Origin: Acidaminococcus fermentans
Lineage (GTDB): Bacteria > Bacillota_C > Negativicutes > Acidaminococcales > Acidaminococcaceae
Direction: 5' to 3'
DNA: 17,716 bases
NCBI GenBank assembly: GCA_004555735.1
Contig: SFHH01000021.1
Coordinates: 1-17,716 of the forward strand
Shown: piece after piece, positions 1 through 6,312 of the stretch
How the letters are laid out: every line of letters starts with the position of its first letter
Position numbering within the stretch: position 1 is the stretch's first letter
Made by a program: the position numbers and the translations under genes
Notes under the pieces: generated by a model
Database searches by the model: none
Seen by the model: the letters and a program-made list of their open reading frames with translations, nothing else
What the model was told of the DNA's origin: nothing

Positions 1-1453
1 GGCGCTGCATTTTCCATAGCGGCTTTCAACTGTGCCACGTTCACCGCATCTGTATCCGCATAACCTGCTGCCACATGGGTGATTTGCCGGGTATGGGCAC
101 TGTCCCCCACGGATACGGCCGCCCAGGAGGATTTCCAGAGAGGAGAATCCAGGGTGCTTGCCTGCTGCGTCCCAGGGTCCCAGCCAAAGATTCCTGCCTT
201 CGTGTCGGCAAGGGAGCCGGCGCCCAGAGCCACACTGCCATCAAAAGAGGCATTGGCCTTGAAACCCAGGATGACCGTTTCTTTATTAGAAGTCGTCAGC
301 GGCGACTTTTCTTCTCCATTGCCTACGATCACATTATTGGTCTGGTTTTCTGCCACGATACGATAATCGCCGATCACCGTATTGGAATCGGCTCCTTTAT
401 TGATTGTGACGCTCTGTCCCAGCACCTTCACATGGCTGGCATCAGTAATGGAACTGTTGAACCCATCCAGATAATTATACTGTACTTTCTTGGAAGTCGT
501 AGATTTCATGGAGTTCCCTACACCCATGATTTGAGAATTCTGGGTCTTTTCAGCACTGTTGGCGCCGCCGATGACCAAGGTGGCACCACCTGCGCTTTTG
601 GCAACGCCATCCATTAAAGCTTTCTGCATATCTGCAGCAGAATCAAAGTGCTTACTGTAAGGAGAGGCATCAATATAACTGCTTGATTCTTTTACACTGT
701 TTCCGGCACCCATGACAATGGCGCCATTGCTGTTCGTCACTTTATTGGCAGTGCCTGCAATCATATTCGCGACACCGCTGCTGCTGCTACCGGTCATGGA
801 TTCATTGGAATTGAAGGTCCCGACAACCGTAGCAAATGCATTTTTCGTTGCATTGCCCAAGGTATCCCCATGATCTTTTGCTTCATACTGGCTGCTTTGC
901 ACATTATAGCTGCCAAGGGTGGTCGCAAAGCCTCCGCCTGCATAAGAATTGGTTCCCAGCGTGGTAGAGGCTACGCCAAACTGCCTCAGCCGGTCAGCTG
1001 TAGTATCACCAATGGCGATTTTATTCTCGGCTAAGGTATGGGCTCCGATTTCAATAGCCCCTGTGCGGGCATAAGAATTCGTCCCGATGGCAATGGCTTC
1101 CGGCAGATTCTGTTTAGCATGGGCGTTATCATGGATGTGCATACTCAAGAAACCTTGATGGACTTTCTCTCCGAACGAAAGCATAGACTCCTGGGTCCCG
1201 CCGCCGATAAAGACTTTGGCGTTCTTGCCGATGGCGATATTGGTCCCGTCGTTGGCCGGGCTGATATCGTAAGCAATGGGCTGGGCGCCTTTTTCCACAA
1301 TATCCTTTTCTGCCCCTATGGCAGTCCCAGTCATGCCGGTTGCCAGGATCACCGCAGCAAGAAAGGCGGCCTTTTCTTTTAACGTCCCCCCCCCGCGGAC
1401 TTTTTCTGATAAAACAGATTATTTCGTTTCCCTTTTCTATATTTCTTTCCCAT
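1..1453 (-). CDS. Trimeric autotransporter adhesin (YadA-like), N-terminal part, frame broken at a poly-G tract
   Basis: This is a surface adhesin of the type V secretion (YadA/Hia) kind; its C-terminus lies beyond the left edge. An ATG at 1451-1453 follows AGGAGG (1461-1466) with a 7-nt spacer. It opens a basic leader (MGKKYRKGKRNNLFYQKKS), then Ala-Gly-Gly-Gly. The frame then hits TAA at 1379-1381. In the next frame an uninterrupted reading of about 460 codons runs to the window edge, starting with a hydrophobic signal core (AAFLAAVILATG). It continues with head repeats of the AIG-x-x type (NIAIGKNA, EAIAIGTNSYA, NKIAIGDTT). A classic head-to-stalk connector follows: SVGDSAHTRQITHVAAG, then DTDAVNVAQLKAAM. 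I checked this frame codon by codon and saw no stop. The break falls exactly at nine consecutive G (1386-1394), so the gene is probably phase-variable rather than dead. The family call is secure; the expression state depends on the tract length. Confidence 0.88.
1386..1394 (-). repeat. Homopolymeric tract of nine G (coding strand), candidate phase switch
   Basis: Nine C on the plus strand read as nine G in the adhesin gene, between the basic leader and the hydrophobic signal core. With nine G the leader reads Ala-Gly-Gly-Gly-Arg-stop. With ten G it reads Ala-Gly-Gly-Gly-Thr-Leu-Lys-Glu-Lys and joins the long frame. Homopolymeric G tracts of this length are well-known slippage sites in surface-protein genes of other diderm bacteria. 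That this tract varies is inference. Confidence 0.85.
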
Positions 1454-1519
1454 CCGACTTCCTCCTTACTGTATTCTGCATTGCCATTTTAATCCACTAT
1501 TTTATTATTTTTTGTTTAA

Positions 1520-1548
1520 ATTTTATCATTATTTTATTTTTTTGTAAA
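1520..1548 (-). promoter_or_regulatory. Predicted sigma-70 promoter of the adhesin gene
   Basis: On the minus strand TTTACA (1543-1548) and TAAAAT (1520-1525) are separated by 17 nt in a very AT-rich stretch. They lie about 65 nt upstream of the adhesin ATG. Other AT-rich hexamers nearby make the exact choice uncertain. Confidence 0.5.
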
Positions 1549-1697
1549 GCTATTGACTTTATGCAAAATATGTTCCTTTTGATATATGTCCATCATAAAA
1601 AGACAATCCTAAGGCAAGGTTTCCCTCAGATCAGGCTGATTGTTAGTTAGCTACCGTGCAAAAAGGAAAACATCCGATTTCTGCTTGGCTAGAAACG

Positions 1698-1755
1698 AAA
1701 AAAAGCTGTAGAAGCACTCCGCCAGACACTGGCGTTGATCTTCCACAGCTTTTTT
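1698..1755 (-). terminator. Rho-independent terminator after glyS, nested double hairpin
   Basis: The outer arms AAAAGCTGT and ACAGCTTTT, extended by GAAG/CTTC, enclose a perfect inner hairpin CGCCAG-aca-CTGGCG. Seven A on the plus strand (1698-1704) give a U run for minus-strand transcripts, and six T (1750-1755) would also serve the plus strand. It could therefore work in both directions. It separates glyS from the adhesin gene. Confidence 0.8.
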
Positions 1756-1844
1756 ATCCCCAGTCAGAACTACGAATGCAGACTGCTCTCAGCCTCTGGC
1801 TGCTGCCGACGGACTGTTGGCAGAGCTGCTACACAGAAGTCCTC

Positions 1845-3905
1845 TTATTTCATCACCAGCTGGCTCAGGTCGGCCACCTGGTTCACTTGTTTCTTGACCT
1901 GGTTCAGCAGAGCCAGACGATTGTTCTTCACCTTTTCGTCCTTGTCCATGACCATGACCGCATCGAAGAAGGCGTTCACCGGGGCAGCCAGTCCATCATT
2001 GGCCGCCAGCAGGTCGGCATATTTCCGTTCGGCAGCCAGAGGAGCCGTTTCCCCAGCCACTTTTTCCACCGCTTCATACAGGGCCTTTTCTGCAGCATCC
2101 TGGAACAGAGCGGCATCCACAGGGGCTTCCACCACATTGTTCTTGCTGATGTTTTCCACCCGGGTGAATGCCTGGATGCTGTCAGCGGCTTTTTCCGTTT
2201 CCAGATAAGCACTGAGGGCGTCGGCCCGGACAAAGATGTCCGCCAGGTCGTCCAGCCCCGGAGCAGCCAGTACCGCATCCACCACGTCATACCGGACGCC
2301 CTTATCCAGCAGCATATTCTTGGCTCGCTGGGCGAAGAAATCAGCCACTTCATCCAGCAGCTTGGCTTCGTTTTCCACTTCCACCGGCAGGTTCTTGAGG
2401 GTTTCCGCCAGCACGGCCCGCAGCGGGAAGTGCACATCCCCATCGGCCACGATGTTCAGGATACCCAGAGCCTGACGGCGCAGGGCGTAGGGATCCTGGG
2501 ACCCGGTGGGAGCCATGCCCCGGCTGAAGGTGGCCACGATGTTGTCCAGTTTGTCCGCCACGGCCAGGATCCGGCCTTCATTGCTCTGGGGCAGTCCGTC
2601 TCCGGCAAACCGGGGCATGTACTGTTCCCCGATGGCCTGGGCCACTTTCTCCCCTTCGTTGTCCAGCAAGGCATATTCTTTGCCCATGGTGCCCTGGAGT
2701 TCGGTGAATTCCGTCACCATGCCGGTGACCAGATCCGCCTTGGACAGGAGGGCAGCCCGTTCCACGGCCTTGGCATCCGCATCCAGGCCCGTGGCTTTCA
2801 CCAGTTCGTCGCAGAGTTTCTGGAGCCGTTCCGTCTTGTCGTACATGTTCCCCAGGCCATGCTGGAAGGCCACTTCGTGGAGCCCTTCCCGGTGCTGGGC
2901 CAGGGATTTCTTCCGATCATTGTCGAAGAAGAACACCGCGTCATCCAGACGGGCCCGGAGCACCCGTTCATTCCCGTGGGTCACGATGTCCAGATGTTCC
3001 TTGCCCCCGTTCCGGACGGTGATGAATTTAGGCATCAGTTTCCCGTCTTTGTCGAACATGGGGAAATACCGCTGATGGTCCCGCATGGGGGTGATGATGG
3101 CGCAGTCCGGCAGGCGCAGGTACTTGTCATCGATATGGCCGCACAGGGCAGTAGGATATTCCACCAGGAAGGTGACTTCTTCCAGCAGATCCGGAGAAAT
3201 GGCGGCTTTGCCCCCTTCGGCTACAGCCAGGTCTTCGATCTGTTTCCGGATGGTTTCCCGCCGTTTGTCCACATCCACCATGACGAAGTTGTCTTCCATG
3301 GTCTTTTCGTAAGCAGCCGCATCAGGGATGGTGATCAGATGGTTGCTCAGGAACCGGTGGCCCCGGGCTTCTCTTCCGCTCTTCACATCGTTGGCTTCCA
3401 CCGGGATCACCTGGTCATCCAGGAGAGCCACCATCCAGCGGAAGGGACGGACGAAACCGAAATCATAGTCGGCCCACCGCATGGTCTTGGGGAAGTTCAG
3501 GGAATGGAGGATATCATCCAGGATCCCCGGCAGCAGATCGATGGTCTTCCGGCCTTCCAGATGCTTGACGGCGTACACATAGCCGTCCTTCTGGACCAGG
3601 TCCTTCACATCCACACCCTGGCCCCGGGCAAAGCCCTGGGCGGCACGGGTGGGGTTCCCGTCCTTGTCGAAAGCGATTTTCAGGGAAGGTCCCTTGCTTT
3701 CCACATTGGAATCTTCCTGTTTTTCCGCTACCCCTTCTGCCCGGAATGCCATCCGGCGGGGAGTCCCATACACTTTCACCGTGCTGTAGGGAATCCGGGC
3801 TTCAGCCAGTTTCTTTCCGGCCAGTTCCTGGTATTCCTTCAGGATGCCGGGCATGTATTGGGCCGGCATTTCTTCTGTTCCGATTTCATATAATAAATTT
3901 GCCAT
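1845..3905 (-). CDS. glyS: Glycyl-tRNA synthetase beta subunit
   Basis: This is the beta chain of the bacterial alpha2-beta2 glycyl-tRNA synthetase, which charges tRNA-Gly with glycine using ATP. The predicted protein has 686 residues, normal for the family. Family signatures run in order: LLYEIGTEEMPA at the N-terminus, VYGTPRRMAF, FPKTMRWADYDF, FVRPFRWMVALLDD, EVTFLVEYPTAL, THGNERVLRARLDDAVFFF, SKADLVTGMVTEFTELQG and DPYALRRQALGI. The C-terminal DALR-like part holds AFFDAVMVMDKDEKVKNNR. The frame is open much further upstream, but that part overlaps glyQ and looks non-native. I chose the ATG at 3903-3905 because GAGAGGG sits 8 nt upstream and the product starts at the conserved N-terminus. 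An ATG two codons earlier overlaps the glyQ stop (TAATG). It is cotranscribed with glyQ under the T-box leader. Confidence 0.97.
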   Translation of the reverse strand: MANLLYEIGTEEMPAQYMPGILKEYQELAGKKLAEARIPYSTVKVYGTPRRMAFRAEGVAEKQEDSNVESKGPSLKIAFDKDGNPTRAAQGFARGQGVDVKDLVQKDGYVYAVKHLEGRKTIDLLPGILDDILHSLNFPKTMRWADYDFGFVRPFRWMVALLDDQVIPVEANDVKSGREARGHRFLSNHLITIPDAAAYEKTMEDNFVMVDVDKRRETIRKQIEDLAVAEGGKAAISPDLLEEVTFLVEYPTALCGHIDDKYLRLPDCAIITPMRDHQRYFPMFDKDGKLMPKFITVRNGGKEHLDIVTHGNERVLRARLDDAVFFFDNDRKKSLAQHREGLHEVAFQHGLGNMYDKTERLQKLCDELVKATGLDADAKAVERAALLSKADLVTGMVTEFTELQGTMGKEYALLDNEGEKVAQAIGEQYMPRFAGDGLPQSNEGRILAVADKLDNIVATFSRGMAPTGSQDPYALRRQALGILNIVADGDVHFPLRAVLAETLKNLPVEVENEAKLLDEVADFFAQRAKNMLLDKGVRYDVVDAVLAAPGLDDLADIFVRADALSAYLETEKAADSIQAFTRVENISKNNVVEAPVDAALFQDAAEKALYEAVEKVAGETAPLAAERKYADLLAANDGLAAPVNAFFDAVMVMDKDEKVKNNRLALLNQVKKQVNQVADLSQLVMK

Positions 3906-3910
3906 ATCCA

Positions 3911-4783
3911 TTACCCTCTCTTCAGCATAGGGAATCCCAGTTTTTCCCGTTGTTCCACATAGGCTGCCGCACACAGCCGGGCCAGTGCCCGCACCCGGGA
4001 GATATAGTTGGTCCGTTCGCTGACGCTGATAGCGCCCCGGGCGTCCAGCAGGTTGAAAGTGTGGGAGCATTTCAGCACATAGTCATAGGCCGGGCGGATG
4101 TTGCCGGTGAGGATGACCCGTTTGGCTTCTTTTTCGTACTTGTCGAACAGGTCGAACAGCAGGTCGATGTCGGCGATGTCAAAGCTGTACCGGGACTGTT
4201 CCACTTCGTTGGTATGGAACACATCCCCGTAGGTCACATTCCCCACCCACTGCAGGTCGTAAACGTTTTCCACGCCCTGGATGTACATGGCCAGCCGTTC
4301 CAGGCCGTACGTGATTTCCACGGCCACCGGTTTGATGTCGATAGAGCCCACCTGCTGGAAATAGGTGAACTGGGTGATTTCCATCCCGTCCAGCCAGACT
4401 TCCCAACCCATGCCCCAGGCCCCCAGGGTGGGGGATTCCCAGTTGTCTTCCACGAACCGGATATCATGTTCTTCCGGATGGATGCCCAGTTCCCGCAGGC
4501 TTTCCAGGTACAGTTCCTGGATGTTGCTGGGGGACGGCTGCATGATTACCTGGAACTGGTGATGCTGATACAGACGGTTGGGATTATCCCCGTACCGGCC
4601 GTCAGCAGGACGGCGGGAAGGTTCCACATAGCACACGTTCCAGGGTTCCGGCCCTAGTACCCGCAGGAAAGTGGACGGGTTCATGGTCCCGGCGCCCTTT
4701 TCCACGTCATAAGGCTGAGCCATGATGCAGCCCTGGTTGGCCCAGTACTTCTGCAGGTTCAAAATGATGGTCTGAAAATCCAT
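3911..4783 (-). CDS. glyQ: Glycyl-tRNA synthetase alpha subunit
   Basis: This is the class II catalytic chain of tetrameric glycyl-tRNA synthetase. It binds ATP and glycine and forms glycyl-adenylate, and needs the beta chain for tRNA charging. The 290-residue product matches the family length and shows strong signatures: NLQKYWANQGCIMAQPYD near the N-terminus, GAGTMNPSTFLRVLGPEPW, YVEPSRRPADGRYGDNPNR, HHQFQVIMQPSP, WGMGWEVWLDGMEITQFTYF, and GLERLAMYIQGV for the C-terminal part of the catalytic fold. The start ATG (4781-4783) has CCTCCT on the plus strand (AGGAGG on the message) at 4791-4796, 7 nt away. The gene is directly preceded by a T-box leader, so transcription should rise when uncharged tRNA-Gly accumulates. 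It is followed by glyS with practically no gap. Confidence 0.98.
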   Translation of the reverse strand: MDFQTIILNLQKYWANQGCIMAQPYDVEKGAGTMNPSTFLRVLGPEPWNVCYVEPSRRPADGRYGDNPNRLYQHHQFQVIMQPSPSNIQELYLESLRELGIHPEEHDIRFVEDNWESPTLGAWGMGWEVWLDGMEITQFTYFQQVGSIDIKPVAVEITYGLERLAMYIQGVENVYDLQWVGNVTYGDVFHTNEVEQSRYSFDIADIDLLFDLFDKYEKEAKRVILTGNIRPAYDYVLKCSHTFNLLDARGAISVSERTNYISRVRALARLCAAAYVEQREKLGFPMLKRG

Positions 4784-4949
4784 TTTCTCTCCTCCTATAC
4801 AAAAACTCCCGTCTCTGTAATATAGACAGGATACTCTACATTACAGGGACGGGAGGTTGTTCCGCGGTTCCACCCTGTTTGCCGCCCGAAAGCGGCCTCT
4901 CTTGTGAAGCGAACGCTCAGGGATGCCAACCCCCTCATTGCGTGATTAC
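4784..4949 (-). promoter_or_regulatory. Glycyl T-box leader of glyQS (antiterminator/terminator)
   Basis: The canonical T-box sequence AGGGTGGAACCGCGG reads on the minus strand at 4862-4876. It is preceded by a GCCGC/GCGGC hairpin (4881-4896), which fits stem III. It is followed by a strong terminator: 21-nt arms at 4835-4855 and 4806-4826 with one mismatch and one G-U pair, an 8-nt loop, and five U (4801-4805). The upstream arm CTCCCGTCCCT can instead pair with the T-box to form the antiterminator. A GGC triplet (4925-4927) in the short upstream hairpin is a candidate glycine specifier. From the predicted transcription start, only about 70 nt precede the T-box, so stem I must be unusually small. 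T-box identity is certain; the stem I model is inference. Confidence 0.93.
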
Positions 4950-4955
4950 AGAGGA

Positions 4956-4984
4956 ACTATAACAAATCAGGCGGAACTTGTCAA
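4956..4984 (-). promoter_or_regulatory. Sigma-70 promoter of the glyQS leader
   Basis: A consensus TTGACA (4979-4984) and TATAGT (4956-4961) are spaced by exactly 17 nt on the minus strand. They place the transcription start near 4949, just upstream of the T-box leader. Confidence 0.8.
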
Positions 4985-5004
4985 GGTGCTTCTCTTTTCC
5001 CTTT

Positions 5005-5481
5005 TCATCGGATTTTCAATAGGTATCTTTTTATGATTTTTTTACCATCCTCTAAAAGCTTTTCTAGAATCCGGATTTCATCCGGGCTGAATCTAGGAAT
5101 ATAGGGAGCCGTCGCTTTCCGCTTCAGCAAGTTGCAGCCATGGAACAATTTGTTATATATTTTGTTGATTATAGGACTCTTTCGGTTGCCGATGAAATTG
5201 ACTCCGACTGTTTTGGTAATGTCACTTGTTAAATTCCAGAAGTCCAAGATATCCGCCAGTCTGCTGCTGCCAATCTGCAGGTGATCCATTTCACATATAT
5301 ATCCATTTTTTGTATCAACCTTGATTCCTTTGGAAAGTGCATACTGCTGCATTGCAAATTGGCTGTCAAAGGTCAGGATAGCCTGCTTTCCATCACAATA
5401 GATCCTGTCCTTGTGATCCGTCATCCAAATGCAGTATTTCCTGATATGGTGATATTTGAATCCAAGAAGATAATACTCCAT
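5005..5481 (-). CDS. Hypothetical protein of 158 residues behind a tRNA gene
   Basis: I do not recognise this family. The frame is open to 5607, but that extension reads through the tRNA gene and its terminator, so I place the start at the ATG 5479-5481, with AAGGA 9 nt upstream. The product is basic, with no signal peptide and no membrane segment. It begins MEYYLLGFKYHHIRKY, has a central LADILDFWNLTSDITKTVG segment, and ends in a charged, probably helical stretch (PDEIRILEKLLEDGKKIIKR). Its DNA is visibly richer in A and T than the flanking synthetase and chorismate-enzyme genes. No promoter is visible in the 28 nt between the tRNA terminator and its start, and the glyQS promoter begins 20 nt after its stop. 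Composition and position behind a tRNA suggest acquisition by transfer. A small accessory or immunity-type protein is possible but unproven. Confidence 0.6.
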   Translation of the reverse strand: MEYYLLGFKYHHIRKYCIWMTDHKDRIYCDGKQAILTFDSQFAMQQYALSKGIKVDTKNGYICEMDHLQIGSSRLADILDFWNLTSDITKTVGVNFIGNRKSPIINKIYNKLFHGCNLLKRKATAPYIPRFSPDEIRILEKLLEDGKKIIKRYLLKIR

Positions 5482-5509
5482 ATTCTGCCGTCCTTTTCCA
5501 TGGCGAATC

Positions 5510-5557
5510 AAAAAAAAACTCCCCCTGCCCTGATACAGCGTCAGGACCGGGGGAGTT
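5510..5557 (-). terminator. Rho-independent terminator of the tRNA gene
   Basis: Arms AACTCCCCC and GGGGGAGTT (plus 5549-5557 and 5517-5525) enclose an inner CCTGA/TCAGG helix. On the minus strand the hairpin is followed by a run of U (nine A on the plus strand at 5510-5518). It starts 16 nt after the tRNA 3' end. Confidence 0.85.
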
Positions 5558-5573
5558 CCCACAGTGTTGCAGT

Positions 5574-5648
5574 TGGTGGGCCCACAAGGATTCGAACCTT
5601 GGACCAACCGGTTATGAGCCGGGGGCTCTACCGCTGAGCTATAGGCCC
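5574..5648 (-). tRNA. tRNA with CAT anticodon, probably tRNA-Ile2 (or elongator Met)
   Basis: Read on the minus strand, the 75-nt gene has a 7-bp acceptor stem GGGCCTA/TGGGCCC with one G-T pair. It also has the D-arm AGCTCAGCGGTAGAGC, an anticodon stem CCGG/CCGG with loop CTCATAA, the T-arm sequence GGTTCGAATCC, discriminator A and an encoded CCA. A CAT anticodon is shared by initiator Met, elongator Met and the lysidine-modified Ile2 species. The A-T-rich T6-A7 end and the CTCATAA loop followed by a TTGGTC variable region resemble tRNA-Ile2 from other bacteria, and it lacks initiator features. Assignment between Ile2 and elongator Met is not settled from the sequence alone. Confidence 0.95.
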
Positions 5649-5657
5649 AATGCAGAA

Positions 5658-5687
5658 ATTATATACCACGAAACCGATTTCTGTCAA
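5658..5687 (-). promoter_or_regulatory. Sigma-70 promoter of the tRNA gene
   Basis: TTGACA (5682-5687) and TATAAT (5658-5663), both perfect hexamers, are spaced by 18 nt on the minus strand. The expected start near 5651 is only a few nt from the mature tRNA 5' end. The 11-nt sequence containing this -35 box (GTCAATTCTCT on plus) is repeated 36 nt upstream at 5719-5729, without a matching -10 element. Confidence 0.85.
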
Positions 5688-5742
5688 TTCTCTCCCAGAA
5701 TGCTGTTAGGCTACTTTGGTCAATTCTCTAAAAAAATCCGCT

Positions 5743-6312
5743 TTAAGCCAAATCCAGGAAATTTTTCATGATCCGGCTCCCTTCCTGCGTCAGGAAAGAT
5801 TCCGGGTGGAACTGGATTCCGAAGGTGCTGCTGTTTCCGGCCTGGACCCCCATCACTTCTCCGTCTGATGCCCTGGCAATGATTCGGAATCCTTCCGGAA
5901 TTTCTTTTTCGGGCACCGTCATGGAATGATAACGCATGCCCTGGATCTCTCTGGGCAGTCCTTTGAAGAGAGGACAGTCCGTGTCCAGAGCAACCTGGGA
6001 AGCTCGCCCCTGCATGATTTCATCCAGATAGCTCATGGAAGCACCATAGGCACTGAGGAGTGCTCGATAGCCCAAGCAGATTCCCAGGGTTGGCACCTGG
6101 CCATTGAGTTTCCTGACCATCTCCCGGACCATACCTGTATCTTCTGGCTGGCTACCTCCTCCGGAAATCACGATGTGGTCGGGCTGCAGGGCTTGGAGCT
6201 CCGCCACGGTCATCCGATCATTGCGGATAATCCGGATGTCTCTGCGGTAATGGCCGATGAGCTGGAACAGGTTGAATACACAGCCATCATAATTGTCGAT
6301 TAATGCAATCAT
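5743..6312 (-). CDS. Glutamine amidotransferase subunit of a chorismate-using enzyme (TrpG/PabA type)
   Basis: This class I amidotransferase should supply ammonia from glutamine to the partner encoded just upstream. The 189-residue protein is full length. It starts with the typical IDNYDGCVFNLFQLIG and shows the nucleophile loop GICLGY (Cys79) and the HPES pair (His169, Glu171). Two usually invariant sites differ. The oxyanion segment reads SGGGSQPEDTG instead of SPGPGxPEDAG. The residues after the nucleophile read GYRALL instead of GHQAI, so the Gln that normally contacts the substrate is Arg83. Its ATG overlaps the stop of the upstream gene by 4 nt (ATGA), with AGGAGG 9 nt ahead inside that gene. 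No clear terminator follows; only a run of seven T appears before the tRNA promoter. Anthranilate versus aminodeoxychorismate synthase cannot be decided from this subunit, which can be shared. Confidence 0.9.
   Translation of the reverse strand: MIALIDNYDGCVFNLFQLIGHYRRDIRIIRNDRMTVAELQALQPDHIVISGGGSQPEDTGMVREMVRKLNGQVPTLGICLGYRALLSAYGASMSYLDEIMQGRASQVALDTDCPLFKGLPREIQGMRYHSMTVPEKEIPEGFRIIARASDGEVMGVQAGNSSTFGIQFHPESFLTQEGSRIMKNFLDLA

Larger units (their letters stand above)
1454..1844. other. Intergenic region between glyS and the adhesin gene
   Basis: This 391-nt stretch has no supported gene. It holds the adhesin Shine-Dalgarno sequence (1461-1466), an AT-rich block of roughly 1470-1600 with the predicted adhesin promoter, and the glyS terminator (1698-1755). 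The remainder next to the glyS stop (1756-1844) has ordinary GC content and a small imperfect dyad (CTGCC/GGCAG around 1802-1822). I see nothing else in it. Confidence 0.6.

Noticed and set aside
75..617. Open frame of 180 codons on the plus strand at the left edge
   Set aside because: It is antisense to the adhesin frame, whose minus-strand translation shows unmistakable head and connector motifs.
1656..3893. Open frame of 745 codons on the plus strand opposite glyS
   Set aside because: It is antisense to a clearly recognised gene, has no ribosome binding site, and its product (rich in His, Phe, Gln) resembles no protein I know. GC-biased codon use of glyS leaves few stops on the other strand.
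5482..5607. N-terminal extension of the orphan gene through the tRNA terminator and into the tRNA
   Set aside because: The added residues are translated tRNA and terminator sequence. An internal ATG with a Shine-Dalgarno sequence lies just after the terminator.
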